This document shows positions 27,239 to 35,508 of a stretch of DNA of 64,000 nucleotides, one piece after another. The notes under the pieces are model-generated. The model did not search any database, was not told the origin of the DNA, and saw only the letters and a list, made by a program, of their open reading frames with translations. A program made the position numbers and the translations under genes. The DNA is from Ureibacillus yapensis (GTDB taxonomy: Bacteria > Bacillota > Bacilli > Bacillales_A > Planococcaceae), in assembly GCF_003515775.1 (NCBI RefSeq), contig NZ_QWEI01000001.1, positions 538,106-602,105 of the forward strand. The letters are read 5' to 3'. The stretch's first letter is position 1; every line of letters begins with the position of its first letter.

Positions 27239-27424
27239 ATGAACAAAGCAAAAGCAGTTATGTTTATTTTTGCTATTGCAGCAATGCTATCGATGATTTC
27301 CATCGGCTATGCAATTGCAGCACAAACTTGGCTCGGTGCAATCGCAGGAATCGTTGCATTATATGTTGTTATGTCAGTAGGCTTCAAAACGAAACGCAAA
27401 TTCCGCGACCAAGGGCTTTTATAG
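27239..27424 (+). CDS. ylaF: YlaF, small membrane protein (DUF5325)
   Basis: This 61-residue protein with two membrane helices (VMFIFAIAAMLSMISIGYAIA and AIAGIVALYVVMSVGF) and a basic tail KTKRKFRDQGLL matches B. subtilis YlaF. ATG at 27239 follows AAGGAGG. Its stop codon TAG is part of the repeat element TAGAAAAGCG that begins there. Divergent from typA. Function is unknown. Confidence 0.85.
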   Translation: MNKAKAVMFIFAIAAMLSMISIGYAIAAQTWLGAIAGIVALYVVMSVGFKTKRKFRDQGLL

Positions 27425-27675
27425 AAAAGCGTAGGCGCCATGCTTTGCCCCGCGTAGGCGATAACGCCACGTCCTGTGGCAGATGTTTTTTGCGCGAAAG
27501 CGAAGCGACAGCAGCAACGCCGACATGACTCACGTCGTGTGAGCCTCAAGCGCCGGCTGAATCGCGAAGCATCTTTTCGCTTTCGACCGAGGGCAGATTT
27601 TTTTTGCGCGAAAGCGTAGCGACAGCAGCAGACCGCGACCTCAAGACTCGGACTGGGCGCCGGAGCTGGACAATA
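27423..27675. repeat. Stop-codon-adjacent REP-like element with two 35-bp sub-repeats
   Basis: The left end, GAAAAGCGTAGGCGCC, begins inside the ylaF stop region; the right end, GGGCGCCGGAGCTGGACAA (about 27655-27673), matches the end of the element at 59.8 kb. Two copies of the unit GAT-T6-GCGCGAAAGCG-n-AGCGACAGCAGCA lie inside, at 27482-27516 and 27596-27630. The DNA is clearly richer in GC than its neighbours. Small hairpins GGCG-ATAA-CGCC and CTCAC-GTCGT-GTGAG are also present. The minus-strand reading frames it creates are low-complexity and not genes. Confidence 0.8.
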
Positions 27676-27720
27676 GCTCGTTGGACTCCGAAAAACATAT
27701 TTCTTTCTTGATCCTTTAGA

Positions 27721-27758
27721 AGCACGATTTGCGAGTTAAAACAATCGCAAATCGTGCT
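27721..27758 (+). terminator. Terminator downstream of ylaF
   Basis: AGCACGATTTGCGA (27721-27734) pairs perfectly with 27745-27758, followed by CTTTATTTTATTTTTC. It lies between ylaF and the convergent yktC gene. Confidence 0.85.
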
Positions 27759-27765
27759 CTTTATT

Positions 27766-28557
27766 TTATTTTTCTTCAATATAATCAGTCAGTATTTGTT
27801 CATAGATGAATGGGTTTGCGATAATAAACGTATCTTGCGACAACAGATTGCAGGGTTGTCCTTTTAAGTTGGAAGCAATGGCTCCAACTTCTTGCGCAAT
27901 CACCGTTCCCCCGCCAATATCCCAGGGCGATAACCTCATCGAAATATAGGCATCCAGCTTCCCGCTTACTACAAAGGCAATTTCCATTGCTGCCGAGCCA
28001 TATGATCTTGTCCCTCTTACCTTTTTGACCAAATCAATGATTTTCTCGTGATTTACTTTTTTATTCGGTGCGACCCAAGTAGCGTTTATTCCAATAACTG
28101 CTTCCTCAAGATTCAAAGGCTCCAGTTTGCTTAGCGGCGTATTATTGTACCATGCCCCTTCCCCATGTATGGCATGGAACAAATCCCCCCTCATTACATC
28201 ATATATGTACCCAAGTTTCCCTACACCATCAACAAAAAAACCGATTGTAATCATAAAATGCCGATGCTGTTTTATAAAATTCATGGTGCCATCAATCGGA
28301 TCGATTATCCAGACGGGGCCTTCAAGCGAGTCCACTCGTTCACCCATCCCTTCTTCCCCCAAAATTTTATGGGTAGGATAAGTTGCTTTTATGTGGTTAA
28401 TAAAAAAAGTTTCTGTTTCCCGGTCAATATTTGTTACCAAATCGTTTGGATTTGCTTTCGTTTCGATAATGATGTCATATGAAAAAGCGCTTCTTATGCG
28501 TTTACCCGCCTCTAAAATCATTTCCTTCGCGAACTTGTCTATTACTTTTAAATCCAT
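27766..28557 (-). CDS. yktC: YktC, inositol monophosphatase family protein
   Basis: This 263-residue Mg-dependent phosphatase has ILGEEGMGE (metal-binding Glu), WIIDPIDGTMNFI (the family signature) and SPWDIGGGTVIAQEVGA (second metal site), in the usual order. Relatives hydrolyse inositol-1-phosphate or similar sugar phosphates; the B. subtilis YktC substrate in vivo is not settled. ATG at 28557 follows AGGTGGGGG. It lies in the ykt cluster as in B. subtilis. Confidence 0.92.
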   Translation of the reverse strand: MDLKVIDKFAKEMILEAGKRIRSAFSYDIIIETKANPNDLVTNIDRETETFFINHIKATYPTHKILGEEGMGERVDSLEGPVWIIDPIDGTMNFIKQHRHFMITIGFFVDGVGKLGYIYDVMRGDLFHAIHGEGAWYNNTPLSKLEPLNLEEAVIGINATWVAPNKKVNHEKIIDLVKKVRGTRSYGSAAMEIAFVVSGKLDAYISMRLSPWDIGGGTVIAQEVGAIASNLKGQPCNLLSQDTFIIANPFIYEQILTDYIEEK

Positions 28558-28662
28558 TTAGCCCCCACCTTTTTATATAAACCTTTCCATTAGAATAACT
28601 GAAGTTCTACTTTATTTCGAGGAATTTTCATAATATTCATGGTTTACCATTTAATTATAACA

Positions 28663-28699
28663 AAAATCACTTGCAGACCAAGAAGGCGCAAGTGATTTT
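28663..28699 (-). terminator. Terminator of the small gene at 28717
   Basis: AAAATCACTTGC (28663-28674) pairs with GCAAGTGATTTT (28688-28699); on the minus strand TTTTTGTTATAATT follows. Confidence 0.82.
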
Positions 28700-28716
28700 A
28701 ACAATCGATTAACTTG

Positions 28717-28914
28717 TCAAACATAAGCGTGAAGACCATCTAATTCATCTTGGATTTCTTTTAATCGTTTCTTGCTTTTTTCCATTTCTTTTTCATCTTT
28801 TTCCTGCATGGCAGCATACAAGGAGGCCAGCTCATAATCAAGCTCCAGGCGCAGAACTTGTTCATATTGCTTTTCGATGTCGACTTTGCGTATAATTTTA
28901 ATCATCTGTTTCAT
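28717..28914 (-). CDS. Small coiled-coil protein in the ykzI position
   Basis: This 65-residue, highly charged helical protein (IIRKVDIEKQYEQVLRLELDYELASLYAAMQEKDEKEMEK) has heptad-like spacing that suggests a coiled coil. It lies between yktB and yktC, where B. subtilis has the small gene ykzI, so it is probably that gene; the identity is by position. An upstream GTG at 28923 touches the AAAGGG ribosome site, so ATG at 28914 is preferred. It has its own terminator. Function is unknown. Confidence 0.7.
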   Translation of the reverse strand: MKQMIKIIRKVDIEKQYEQVLRLELDYELASLYAAMQEKDEKEMEKSKKRLKEIQDELDGLHAYV

Positions 28915-29029
28915 AGAAATCACTTCCCTTTCATTTTTAAAATTTTTGTCTCATGAAGTTGTTTGTTACAAAATTTTTCCCAAAAAACCGTTAAAATAAA
29001 CATGAAATGCAATGAGGAGGCTGCAATTA

Positions 29030-29659
29030 ATGGACCAAATCCAATGGACAAACCAAGACTTTGAAGTTTTTGAAATAGACGGGCTGGAGCAGCGAATGGA
29101 AGCTTTAACAACCGTTGTCCGTCCAAAATTCCAGCAATTGGGCGATATTTTTTCCAGTTACTTTAGCGCTCAAACCGGGGATGAATTCTTTGCACATGTT
29201 GCGAAACATGCCCGAAGAACAATCAATCCTCCCAAAGATTCCTGGGTAGCTTTTGCGCCGTATAAACGTGGCTATAAATCGCTTCCTCATTTTCAAGTTG
29301 GGCTTTGGAATACACATTTATTCATCATTGTTGCAATTATTTATGAAGCACCCCAAAAATCTGAAATGGCAACACGTTTACTGGAGCATATTGACCACTT
29401 TGACAAATTGCCAAATGATTTCATCATTTCGGGTGACCACATGTCACAAGACGCAATTTCTTTAAAAATAGGGCGTGAGGAAAAACAGCTTGAAGACTTG
29501 CTCATTCGCTTAAGGGACGTTAAAAAGGGTGAATTTCTGGTTGGGCGTCATATTTCAAAAAAAGAAGCGGTCAATCTTTCTCCCGAACAATTTTTGCAAA
29601 CGACCGAGAAAACTTTTGAAGCTTTACTGCCCATCTACAACTTGATCATAGGAAAATAA
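29030..29659 (+). CDS. yktB: YktB, UPF0637/DUF1054 protein
   Basis: This 209-residue protein contains FTNQDFEVF-like WTNQDFEVFEIDGLEQRM, VAKHARRTINPPKDSWVAFAP and PHFQVGLWNTHLFI, a close match to the YktB/UPF0637 family. It is conserved in Bacillales without a known reaction. ATG at 29030 follows GAGGAGG; an earlier in-frame ATG at 29012 precedes that site and is rejected. Divergent from the small gene at 28717. Confidence 0.92.
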   Translation: MDQIQWTNQDFEVFEIDGLEQRMEALTTVVRPKFQQLGDIFSSYFSAQTGDEFFAHVAKHARRTINPPKDSWVAFAPYKRGYKSLPHFQVGLWNTHLFIIVAIIYEAPQKSEMATRLLEHIDHFDKLPNDFIISGDHMSQDAISLKIGREEKQLEDLLIRLRDVKKGEFLVGRHISKKEAVNLSPEQFLQTTEKTFEALLPIYNLIIGK

Positions 29660-29692
29660 AGCAAATCTCAACTTGGTTGATGGCTGCAAAAG

Positions 29693-29721
29693 GCAAAAGT
29701 GTACAAGCTTTTGCTTTTTTT
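29693..29721 (+). terminator. Terminator of yktB
   Basis: GCAAAAG (29693-29699) pairs with CTTTTGC (29708-29714), followed by seven Ts. Confidence 0.75.
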
Positions 29722-29888
29722 CATTTCCAGCCTTCATTTACTTCTCTCTGTGTTTCGTTTTGGTGTGTTGTATCATTAATATGCACATCCACCTAGCAAA
29801 CATTACATAATTCCATCTTATTTTTTCCTCGGCTTCCAATATCCCCTTCCTGGATTACTCTTTTCCGCCATACTCATTATTTTGCGTA

Positions 29889-29907
29889 CTTTTAGAAATT
29901 CCAAAAG
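29889..29907. promoter_or_regulatory. Candidate operator of the FAD oxidoreductase gene
   Basis: CTTTTAGAAATTCCAAAAG is a 19-bp hyphenated palindrome (CTTTT-n-GAA-n-TTC-n-AAAAG), about 75 bases upstream of the ATG. A second palindrome, GGTAAA-G-TTTACC, lies at 29936-29948. Both are near where a promoter would be expected. No regulator can be named. Confidence 0.4.
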
Positions 29908-29979
29908 AATGGATGATTATAAAAAAGCGAAACCGGGTAAAGTTTACCGAGCAATTTAGACATTTAAGGAGTGTACTAC

Positions 29980-31209
29980 ATGAATCTTCATAATGGGTCA
30001 TTATATTGGCCGACGACTTTATCAACTCCATTCAAAGCAAAAAAACCGGAAAAACCAAAAAAACGATATGATGCGATTATTATAGGGGGCGGTATGTCAG
30101 GTTGTTTAACCGCTTATAGATTATTAAAAGATGGGCTGTCTGTAGCCATTTTAGAGAAAAGAAAATTTGGACAGGGCAGTACAGCCGCCAATACCGGCTT
30201 GCTTCAATATTCAAATGATATTATGCTTTCAGATCTTATTGATCAGATTGGAAAAAAGGATGCTGTCCGCTTCTATCGATTATCTTACGAAGCAATAGAC
30301 GATATCGAAAAAATCGCAAAAGAGCTTCCTGTTGATGTTGATTTTGTTCGACGGCCCAGCATCTATTTTGCCAGCGACGTTTCCCATGTTGAAAAATTGA
30401 AAAAAGAATATGAAACGTTGTACGACAATAGATTCCCCTGCGAATATTGGGATGGGCTAACTTTATCAACGTACATGCCATTCTATAAACCGGGAGCAAT
30501 CGTGACGTATCAAGACGCAGAAATTAACCCGTTAAAATTCATTACTGGCATATTAACGTATTTGCAAAATCACGGTGTGCATTTATTTGAAGATACCGTT
30601 GTTGAAGATACCACTTATGAAAACAACGAAGTTCAGCTGCAAACCAATTCTCACCAATTCCTGGCCAAAGATGTAATCTATACTATTGGCTATGAAAAAA
30701 ATCTTAATGCGGAAAGCGAAAACAGCGTGTTCAATCGTTCTTATGTTATGGTGACAAAACCAATTGAATCCAATACTCACTGGCATAATCAAGCAATGAT
30801 TTGGGAAACGAACAGACCGTATTTGTATATGCGAACAACTGCAGAAGGGGCAATTATGGTTGGAGGCATGGATGAAAATATCCCGGAAGCCCCAACTGAT
30901 GAAAAAATAATTAATGAGTGCGCGGAAAAGCTTTTAAGTCAAACGAAACAACTATTCCCGCATTTAGATTTAGAAGTGGATTATTGCTATGCTGCTACAT
31001 TCGCTGAATCAAAAGACCAATTGCCATTCATAGGCCCACATCCCACAAAACCGAATCATTATTATTTGCTCGGCTACGGCGGAAACGGGACAGTCTACAG
31101 TGCACTTGGCGCCAAAATGATCAGTAATTTTATTGCAGGAAGAGAGAACGCAGATACACACATTGTATCCCCCAAAAGAAAAAACCTTTGTGAGTTGTCC
31201 ATTGCCTAA
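29980..31209 (+). CDS. FAD-dependent oxidoreductase, DAO family
   Basis: This 409-residue flavoprotein has the dinucleotide fold YDAIIIGGGMSGCLTAYRLL (about 31-50), EKRK as the ribose-binding acid region, GQGSTAANTGLLQ near the flavin, and the C-terminal GYGGNGTVYSALGAKMI of D-amino-acid-oxidase-type enzymes. ATG at 29980 is eight bases after AAGGAG; a GTG at 29971 lies too close. Relatives oxidise amines or amino acids such as glycine or gamma-glutamylputrescine; no substrate can be assigned, though speA is nearby. It is absent from this position in B. subtilis. Confidence 0.87.
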   Translation: MNLHNGSLYWPTTLSTPFKAKKPEKPKKRYDAIIIGGGMSGCLTAYRLLKDGLSVAILEKRKFGQGSTAANTGLLQYSNDIMLSDLIDQIGKKDAVRFYRLSYEAIDDIEKIAKELPVDVDFVRRPSIYFASDVSHVEKLKKEYETLYDNRFPCEYWDGLTLSTYMPFYKPGAIVTYQDAEINPLKFITGILTYLQNHGVHLFEDTVVEDTTYENNEVQLQTNSHQFLAKDVIYTIGYEKNLNAESENSVFNRSYVMVTKPIESNTHWHNQAMIWETNRPYLYMRTTAEGAIMVGGMDENIPEAPTDEKIINECAEKLLSQTKQLFPHLDLEVDYCYAATFAESKDQLPFIGPHPTKPNHYYLLGYGGNGTVYSALGAKMISNFIAGRENADTHIVSPKRKNLCELSIA

Positions 31210-31248
31210 TCCGCTAGCCCGCTTCCATGAAAAAAACGAAAATAAAAA

Positions 31249-31276
31249 CGCATGAATGCTAAAAAACATTCATGCG
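31249..31276. terminator. Terminator between the FAD oxidoreductase gene and yktA
   Basis: CGCATGAATG (31249-31258) pairs with CATTCATGCG (31267-31276). On the minus strand TTTTTATTTTCG follows, so it mainly ends yktA. Confidence 0.82.
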
Positions 31277-31298
31277 CACTTTTGAAACTGCAAATTCT

Positions 31299-31568
31299 TT
31301 ACATTTTTATGATTTTTCCATTTTCCAGCTCTTTTGTTAGTTTAACAACTTTATAGCTTACATATCCGCTAACTTCTTCAAACTCGCGAAATACTGTTTT
31401 TTCTTCCGATTGAGAAGGGACAATTTCTTTAAAACGCCGATATCTCGCAAGCATATCTTCCCGTTTGATTCCCTTTTCGTATGCTTGTTCAATTCCTTCA
31501 AAAAACGTAACTACATCAATTATTTCCGTTGTGGACCAATCCGTTGAAAATGGATAAGAATATTCCAT
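31299..31568 (-). CDS. yktA: YktA, UPF0223 protein
   Basis: This 89-residue helical protein ([47 protein letters not shown]) is a clear UPF0223 member. Function is unknown. It lies 22 bases downstream of the nitronate monooxygenase-like gene and may be co-transcribed with it. In B. subtilis it is adjacent to speA and yktB. Confidence 0.92.
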   Translation of the reverse strand: MEYSYPFSTDWSTTEIIDVVTFFEGIEQAYEKGIKREDMLARYRRFKEIVPSQSEEKTVFREFEEVSGYVSYKVVKLTKELENGKIIKM

Positions 31569-31590
31569 TAAAAGACCCCGCCTTCTTGCT

Positions 31591-32550
31591 TTAGTGACCC
31601 CATTTTACTCTTATTTCTTCTGCCTGTGCAACCATTCGCTGGATTAACTCATGAACGGATGGAACGTCCTGGATCAGACCGGTTACTTGGCCCGCCCAAC
31701 CAAAACCATTCTGCTCATCGCCATCGTAAATGAATTTTTTGTTCACTTCGCCGCTTATATACTCTTTAAGAGCTTCGTAAGTAGGCGTCTTTTTTTCCGT
31801 TTCTATTATTTTTTCCGCAAACTCATTTCTTAATACCCGTGCTGGTGCACCAATCGAGCGCTTAATAATCGTAGTATCGGATTCCGAGCTCTGAATTAAA
31901 CGCTGAACATACTCAGGGGAGGCATGGATGCATTCTTTTGTTGCAATAAAACGCGTTCCCATTTCAATTCCTTCCGCTCCCAACGCATGTGCAGCCATCC
32001 AACCACGTCCATCTCCAATGCCGCCTGAAGCAATAACAGGAATGGAGACACTGTCTGCCACCCTGGGAACCAAAACCATTGTTCCCACATCATCTCGCCC
32101 CAGATGGCCTCCTCCTTCCTGCCCTACTACCATTACGGCATCCGCTCCAAGTTGTTGAGCTTTTTGAGCCTGTCTTACAGCAGCGACCAACACTAATTTT
32201 TTTATATTTGTCCCATTCAAAAGTTCAAAAATCGGTGCCGGATTTCCGCCTGTCATTGAAACAACAGGTACTTTTTCGTCTATTGCCACTCGAACCATTT
32301 CTTCGAAGCCTGTGCCATGCATCCCAATGGCAAAGTTAACGCCAAAAGGCTTATCCGTCTTTTCCTTTACTTTTTTTATTTCGTCTCTTAATAGTTGTGG
32401 AGATTTTAAGCTCATGGCCGTTATTTGACCTAATCCGCCTGCATTGGAAACAGCTGCCGCAAGATCGGAATAAGCCAAATAAGCAAGCCCACCCTGTATG
32501 ATTGGATAGTTGATTTCTAGTAATCTTGCAACCCGGGTATCCCAAATCAT
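31591..32550 (-). CDS. Nitronate monooxygenase / FabK-like flavoprotein
   Basis: This 319-residue FMN-dependent TIM barrel has [29 protein letters not shown] at its N-terminus, [25 protein letters not shown] (catalytic His region) and [33 protein letters not shown] (FMN phosphate site). These are shared by nitronate monooxygenases and FabK enoyl-ACP reductases, which are hard to separate by eye. ATG at 32550 is eight bases after AAAGGGG; the ATG two codons before is too close to it. Confidence 0.88.
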   Translation of the reverse strand: MIWDTRVARLLEINYPIIQGGLAYLAYSDLAAAVSNAGGLGQITAMSLKSPQLLRDEIKKVKEKTDKPFGVNFAIGMHGTGFEEMVRVAIDEKVPVVSMTGGNPAPIFELLNGTNIKKLVLVAAVRQAQKAQQLGADAVMVVGQEGGGHLGRDDVGTMVLVPRVADSVSIPVIASGGIGDGRGWMAAHALGAEGIEMGTRFIATKECIHASPEYVQRLIQSSESDTTIIKRSIGAPARVLRNEFAEKIIETEKKTPTYEALKEYISGEVNKKFIYDGDEQNGFGWAGQVTGLIQDVPSVHELIQRMVAQAEEIRVKWGH

Positions 32551-32691
32551 TTTCATATCCCCTTTCTCTTAATTATTGTATACTTCTCTTTAATAGAAAA
32601 AATTCCTTTAATTTTTTTGTGGCGTTGAAATTGAATAGGTGCTATAATTCTTCTTGTTTTGTAATTTATATAAAGTGAGGTGGTACCTGCG

Positions 32692-34161
32692 TTGTCACAG
32701 TTAGAGACTCCATTGTTCGACGTATTGCTCAAACATCGAAATAGACATCCGATACAATTCCATATACCGGGACATAAAAAGGGTCAAGGAATGGATCCAG
32801 CTTTTCGTGAGTTCGTCGGCGACAACGTTTTATCAATTGATTTAATCAATATTGCTCCACTAGATGACTTACATTCACCAAAAGGCGCGATTAAAGAAGC
32901 TCAAGATTTAGCAGCTGAAGCCTTTGGTGCTGATCATACATTCTTTTCCGTTCAAGGTACTAGTGGCGCCATCATGACGATGATTTTATCCGTCGTCGGT
33001 CCAGGCGATAAAATATTGGTACCACGGAATGTCCATAAATCAACAATGTCAGCGATTGTCCTTTCCGGTGCCATTCCAATATTCATTGCTCCAGAAGTTG
33101 ATAAAGAATATGGAATTGCCCACGGAATTTCTGTTGAATCTGTTGAAAAAGCACTTAAAACTTTTCCAGATGCAAAAGCGATGTTGGTGATCAATCCTAC
33201 TTATTTTGGCTTTGCAACTGATTTAAAACGAATTGTAGATATGGTACACGAACATAATATCCCGGTAATAGTGGATGAAGCACACGGTGTTCATATCAAA
33301 TTCCATGACGAGTTACCGCTTTCCGCTATGCAAGCGGGAGCCGATATGGCCGCAACAAGCGTTCATAAATTAGGCGGCTCCATGACAGGGAGTTCCGTTT
33401 TGAACGTGCGTGAAGGCTTAGTTTCTGTCAATCGAGTTCAGTCCGTTTTATCTATGCTTACGACGACTTCAACTTCATACCCGCTTCTAGCATCGCTGGA
33501 CTGCGCTAGACGCCAGTTGGCAGTACATGGGTATGATTTAATCGATGAATGCCTTCGCCTTGCAAAAGATGCGAGAAAGCGTATCAATAAGATTCCGCAT
33601 TTAAAAGTGGCAGGCAGAGAAATCTTGCATTCTTCTGCAACTTATGACATGGACCCTACTAAAATCCTTATTAGTGTAAAAGATTTGGGAATTACGGGAC
33701 ATCAAGCGGAAGAATGGCTGCGAAATAACGCGAATATTGAAGTTGAACTATCCGACCTTTACAATATTCTTTGCTTGATTACATTGGGAGATACGAAAAA
33801 AGAAATTAATCTGCTTGTCAATGCATTGCAAAGAATGTCGCAAGAATACGAATTGAAAGCGGCTGTAACAGAAACGATTGTTAATGTACCTGATATTCCA
33901 GCGTTGGCGATGACTCCGCGCGATGCGTTTTACGCTAGTACAGAAGTAATGCCTTTAGATGAATCTGCTGGGTATATTTGCGCAGAATTTATTATGGTAT
34001 ACCCTCCTGGAATCCCAATTTTCATTCCCGGGGAAATAATTACGGAAGATAATATCGAATATATTAAAATGAATGTAGAAGCAGGATTACCTGTACAGGG
34101 TCCTGAAGATCTTACTCTAAAAACAATCCGCGTAATAAAAGAGCGTATGCCAATCATTTAA
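32692..34161 (+). CDS. speA: SpeA, arginine decarboxylase
   Basis: This 489-residue PLP enzyme of the Orn/Lys/Arg decarboxylase group I fold converts arginine to agmatine for polyamines. IQFHIPGHKKGQGMDP (about 21-36), FSVQGTSGAIMTM, VIVDEAHGVH and TSVHKLGGS with the PLP lysine at about 226 are visible, and the sequence is near identical in pattern to B. subtilis SpeA. TTG at 32692 (MSQLETPL) is eight bases after GAGGTGG; GTG at 32680 overlaps the ribosome site. Confidence 0.94.
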   Translation: MSQLETPLFDVLLKHRNRHPIQFHIPGHKKGQGMDPAFREFVGDNVLSIDLINIAPLDDLHSPKGAIKEAQDLAAEAFGADHTFFSVQGTSGAIMTMILSVVGPGDKILVPRNVHKSTMSAIVLSGAIPIFIAPEVDKEYGIAHGISVESVEKALKTFPDAKAMLVINPTYFGFATDLKRIVDMVHEHNIPVIVDEAHGVHIKFHDELPLSAMQAGADMAATSVHKLGGSMTGSSVLNVREGLVSVNRVQSVLSMLTTTSTSYPLLASLDCARRQLAVHGYDLIDECLRLAKDARKRINKIPHLKVAGREILHSSATYDMDPTKILISVKDLGITGHQAEEWLRNNANIEVELSDLYNILCLITLGDTKKEINLLVNALQRMSQEYELKAAVTETIVNVPDIPALAMTPRDAFYASTEVMPLDESAGYICAEFIMVYPPGIPIFIPGEIITEDNIEYIKMNVEAGLPVQGPEDLTLKTIRVIKERMPII

Positions 34162-34179
34162 GGCAAATTTCGATAAAAT

Positions 34180-34221
34180 AAAACACGATTCTCACTATAA
34201 TGGTAGTGAAAATCGTGTTTT
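34180..34221 (+). terminator. Terminator of speA
   Basis: AAAACACGATT (34180-34190) pairs with AATCGTGTTTT (34211-34221); TCACTA/TAGTGA extends the stem inward. T-rich sequence follows. Confidence 0.85.
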
Positions 34222-34225
34222 TATT

Positions 34226-34903
34226 TTAAAAGAAAAAGAAAACAAATATCGGGCAGAGAATTGCACCGATGACAGCACTCAACCCCATTGATAAGGAACC
34301 CATTGAAAGGTCTTCTTCCCCATAATCCTTCAATTTTGAAATCCCCACTCCATGACTGGCACTTCCCATTGAAATTCCTCTACTAATCGGTGAATTTACT
34401 TTTAGCATCTTATAAAGAATTGGACCAAATAAGGCGCCCGTGAACCCGGCAATCATTACAAAAACCGCCGTTAGCGATGGAATCCCGCCAATTGATTCGC
34501 TTACTTGCATCGCGATGGGGGTTGTGAGCGATTTTGGCAAGGACGTTAAGATAAAACGCTCTTCCAATTTTAATGCTTTCAGGATGAAATACACGCTTAA
34601 TAGACCGCTGATCATGGCGATAAAAATTCCCGAAAGAATCGTATATTTAAATTTCGAAATGAGATGCCGTTGGTTGTACAACGGGTAGGCTAAAGCCACA
34701 ACAGCAGGACCCAGTAGATGTTGAATATACTTTCCGCCCTCCATGTATTCGGAAAATGGAATTTCAAACAATAATAATGCCGCTACCAGGACGATGGTCG
34801 TCGTTAAGATTGGCAAAAGAAAAGCATAGGGATATCTTTTATGCAACTGGTACATCAATATATATACCAGGACAGTACTAATTATGTAAATGACTGCCTT
34901 CAC
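34226..34903 (-). CDS. lrgB: LrgB/CidB-family membrane protein
   Basis: This protein of about 225 residues has six or seven membrane helices and the LrgB pattern: LLGPAVVALAYPLYNQ, LPKSLTTPIAMQVSESIGGIPSLTAVFVMIAGFTGA and GSASHGVGISK. LrgAB proteins affect murein hydrolase activity and, in several Gram-positive bacteria, move pyruvate or related overflow products. ATG at 34912 abuts the AGGGAGG ribosome site, so GTG at 34903 is more likely. It overlaps the end of lrgA by 26-35 bases. Confidence 0.88.
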   Translation of the reverse strand: MKAVIYIISTVLVYILMYQLHKRYPYAFLLPILTTTIVLVAALLLFEIPFSEYMEGGKYIQHLLGPAVVALAYPLYNQRHLISKFKYTILSGIFIAMISGLLSVYFILKALKLEERFILTSLPKSLTTPIAMQVSESIGGIPSLTAVFVMIAGFTGALFGPILYKMLKVNSPISRGISMGSASHGVGISKLKDYGEEDLSMGSLSMGLSAVIGAILCPIFVFFFF

Positions 34904-35339
34904 TTCCTTCATCCTCCCTTTCTTTCTTTTCTTTTATGGCCATTTCTTTTTTCTCGATTAATTCACTTAATTTGCTTGTACATAGAATGGCAAACAAAGT
35001 ACTTGCAACAACAGTGCCCATCAGAATCATCCCATTGCCTGACAACAATTGTGGATAATCAATAATGCCGACAATCGGAGGGATAAAAAACAAGGTCATA
35101 AACGCTATTAAAAACCCCGCGCCTTCTCGGATATACTCCACTTTCACCAGCTTCATTTTCAGGCAAACCGCTAACAGTACCAGGCCGATAATGCTGGAAG
35201 GCAATGGCAATCCTGTCAATTCAACAATAAAGACACCCATATAATAAAAAATATACAATAATAGAATTTGAGCAATTATTCTTATGATTCGCATCAATCG
35301 GCAATAGATAGAAAGCAACTTTCTCTTATTGCCACTCAC
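34878..35339 (-). CDS. lrgA: LrgA/CidA-family membrane protein
   Basis: This 153-residue protein has four membrane helices (IIAQILLLYIFYYMGVFIV, LPSSIIGLVLLAVCLK, GAGFLIAFMTLFFIPPIVGI, ILMGTVVASTLFAILCT) with the LrgA core GLPLPSSIIGLVLL and a charged C-terminal tail. It pairs with LrgB. The start is uncertain: GTG at 35339 lies directly on its AAGGGGG ribosome site and no alternative is clearly better; the conserved part begins near MRIIRIIAQ. Confidence 0.85.
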   Translation of the reverse strand: MSGNKRKLLSIYCRLMRIIRIIAQILLLYIFYYMGVFIVELTGLPLPSSIIGLVLLAVCLKMKLVKVEYIREGAGFLIAFMTLFFIPPIVGIIDYPQLLSGNGMILMGTVVASTLFAILCTSKLSELIEKKEMAIKEKKEREDEGSEGSHLHN

Positions 35340-35469
35340 CCCCTTAATAAACGCTATTTTACCCCTATAAAAATAGGTTGTCTATAATTCTTCCTAATTT
35401 AAACTATCCCTTCAATTATAGCATTCCATTTTCGAGAGTTAGCATTGTCTCAGGATTAAGAAATTAAAA

Positions 35470-35499
35470 GAGAGACAAAGAAAATATTCTTTATCTCTC
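35470..35499 (-). terminator. Terminator of the tct operon
   Basis: GAGAGACAAAGAA (35470-35482) pairs, with one mismatch, with TTCTTTATCTCTC (35487-35499), just after the tctA stop. Confidence 0.7.
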
Positions 35500-35508
35500 C
35501 TGCAGGAT

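Larger units (their letters stand above)
29660..29979. other. Intergenic region upstream of the FAD oxidoreductase
   Basis: After the yktB terminator this AT-rich region has no coding frame I trust. Two perfect hyphenated palindromes lie close to the downstream start codon: 29889-29907 and 29936-29948. The ribosome site AAGGAG is near 29967. Confidence 0.6.

Noticed and set aside
32678-32691. T-box-like AGGTGGTACCTGCG before speA
   Set aside because: It resembles the T-box antiterminator core but has an extra T, lies on the ribosome site, and has no upstream specifier structure or terminator in the short leader.
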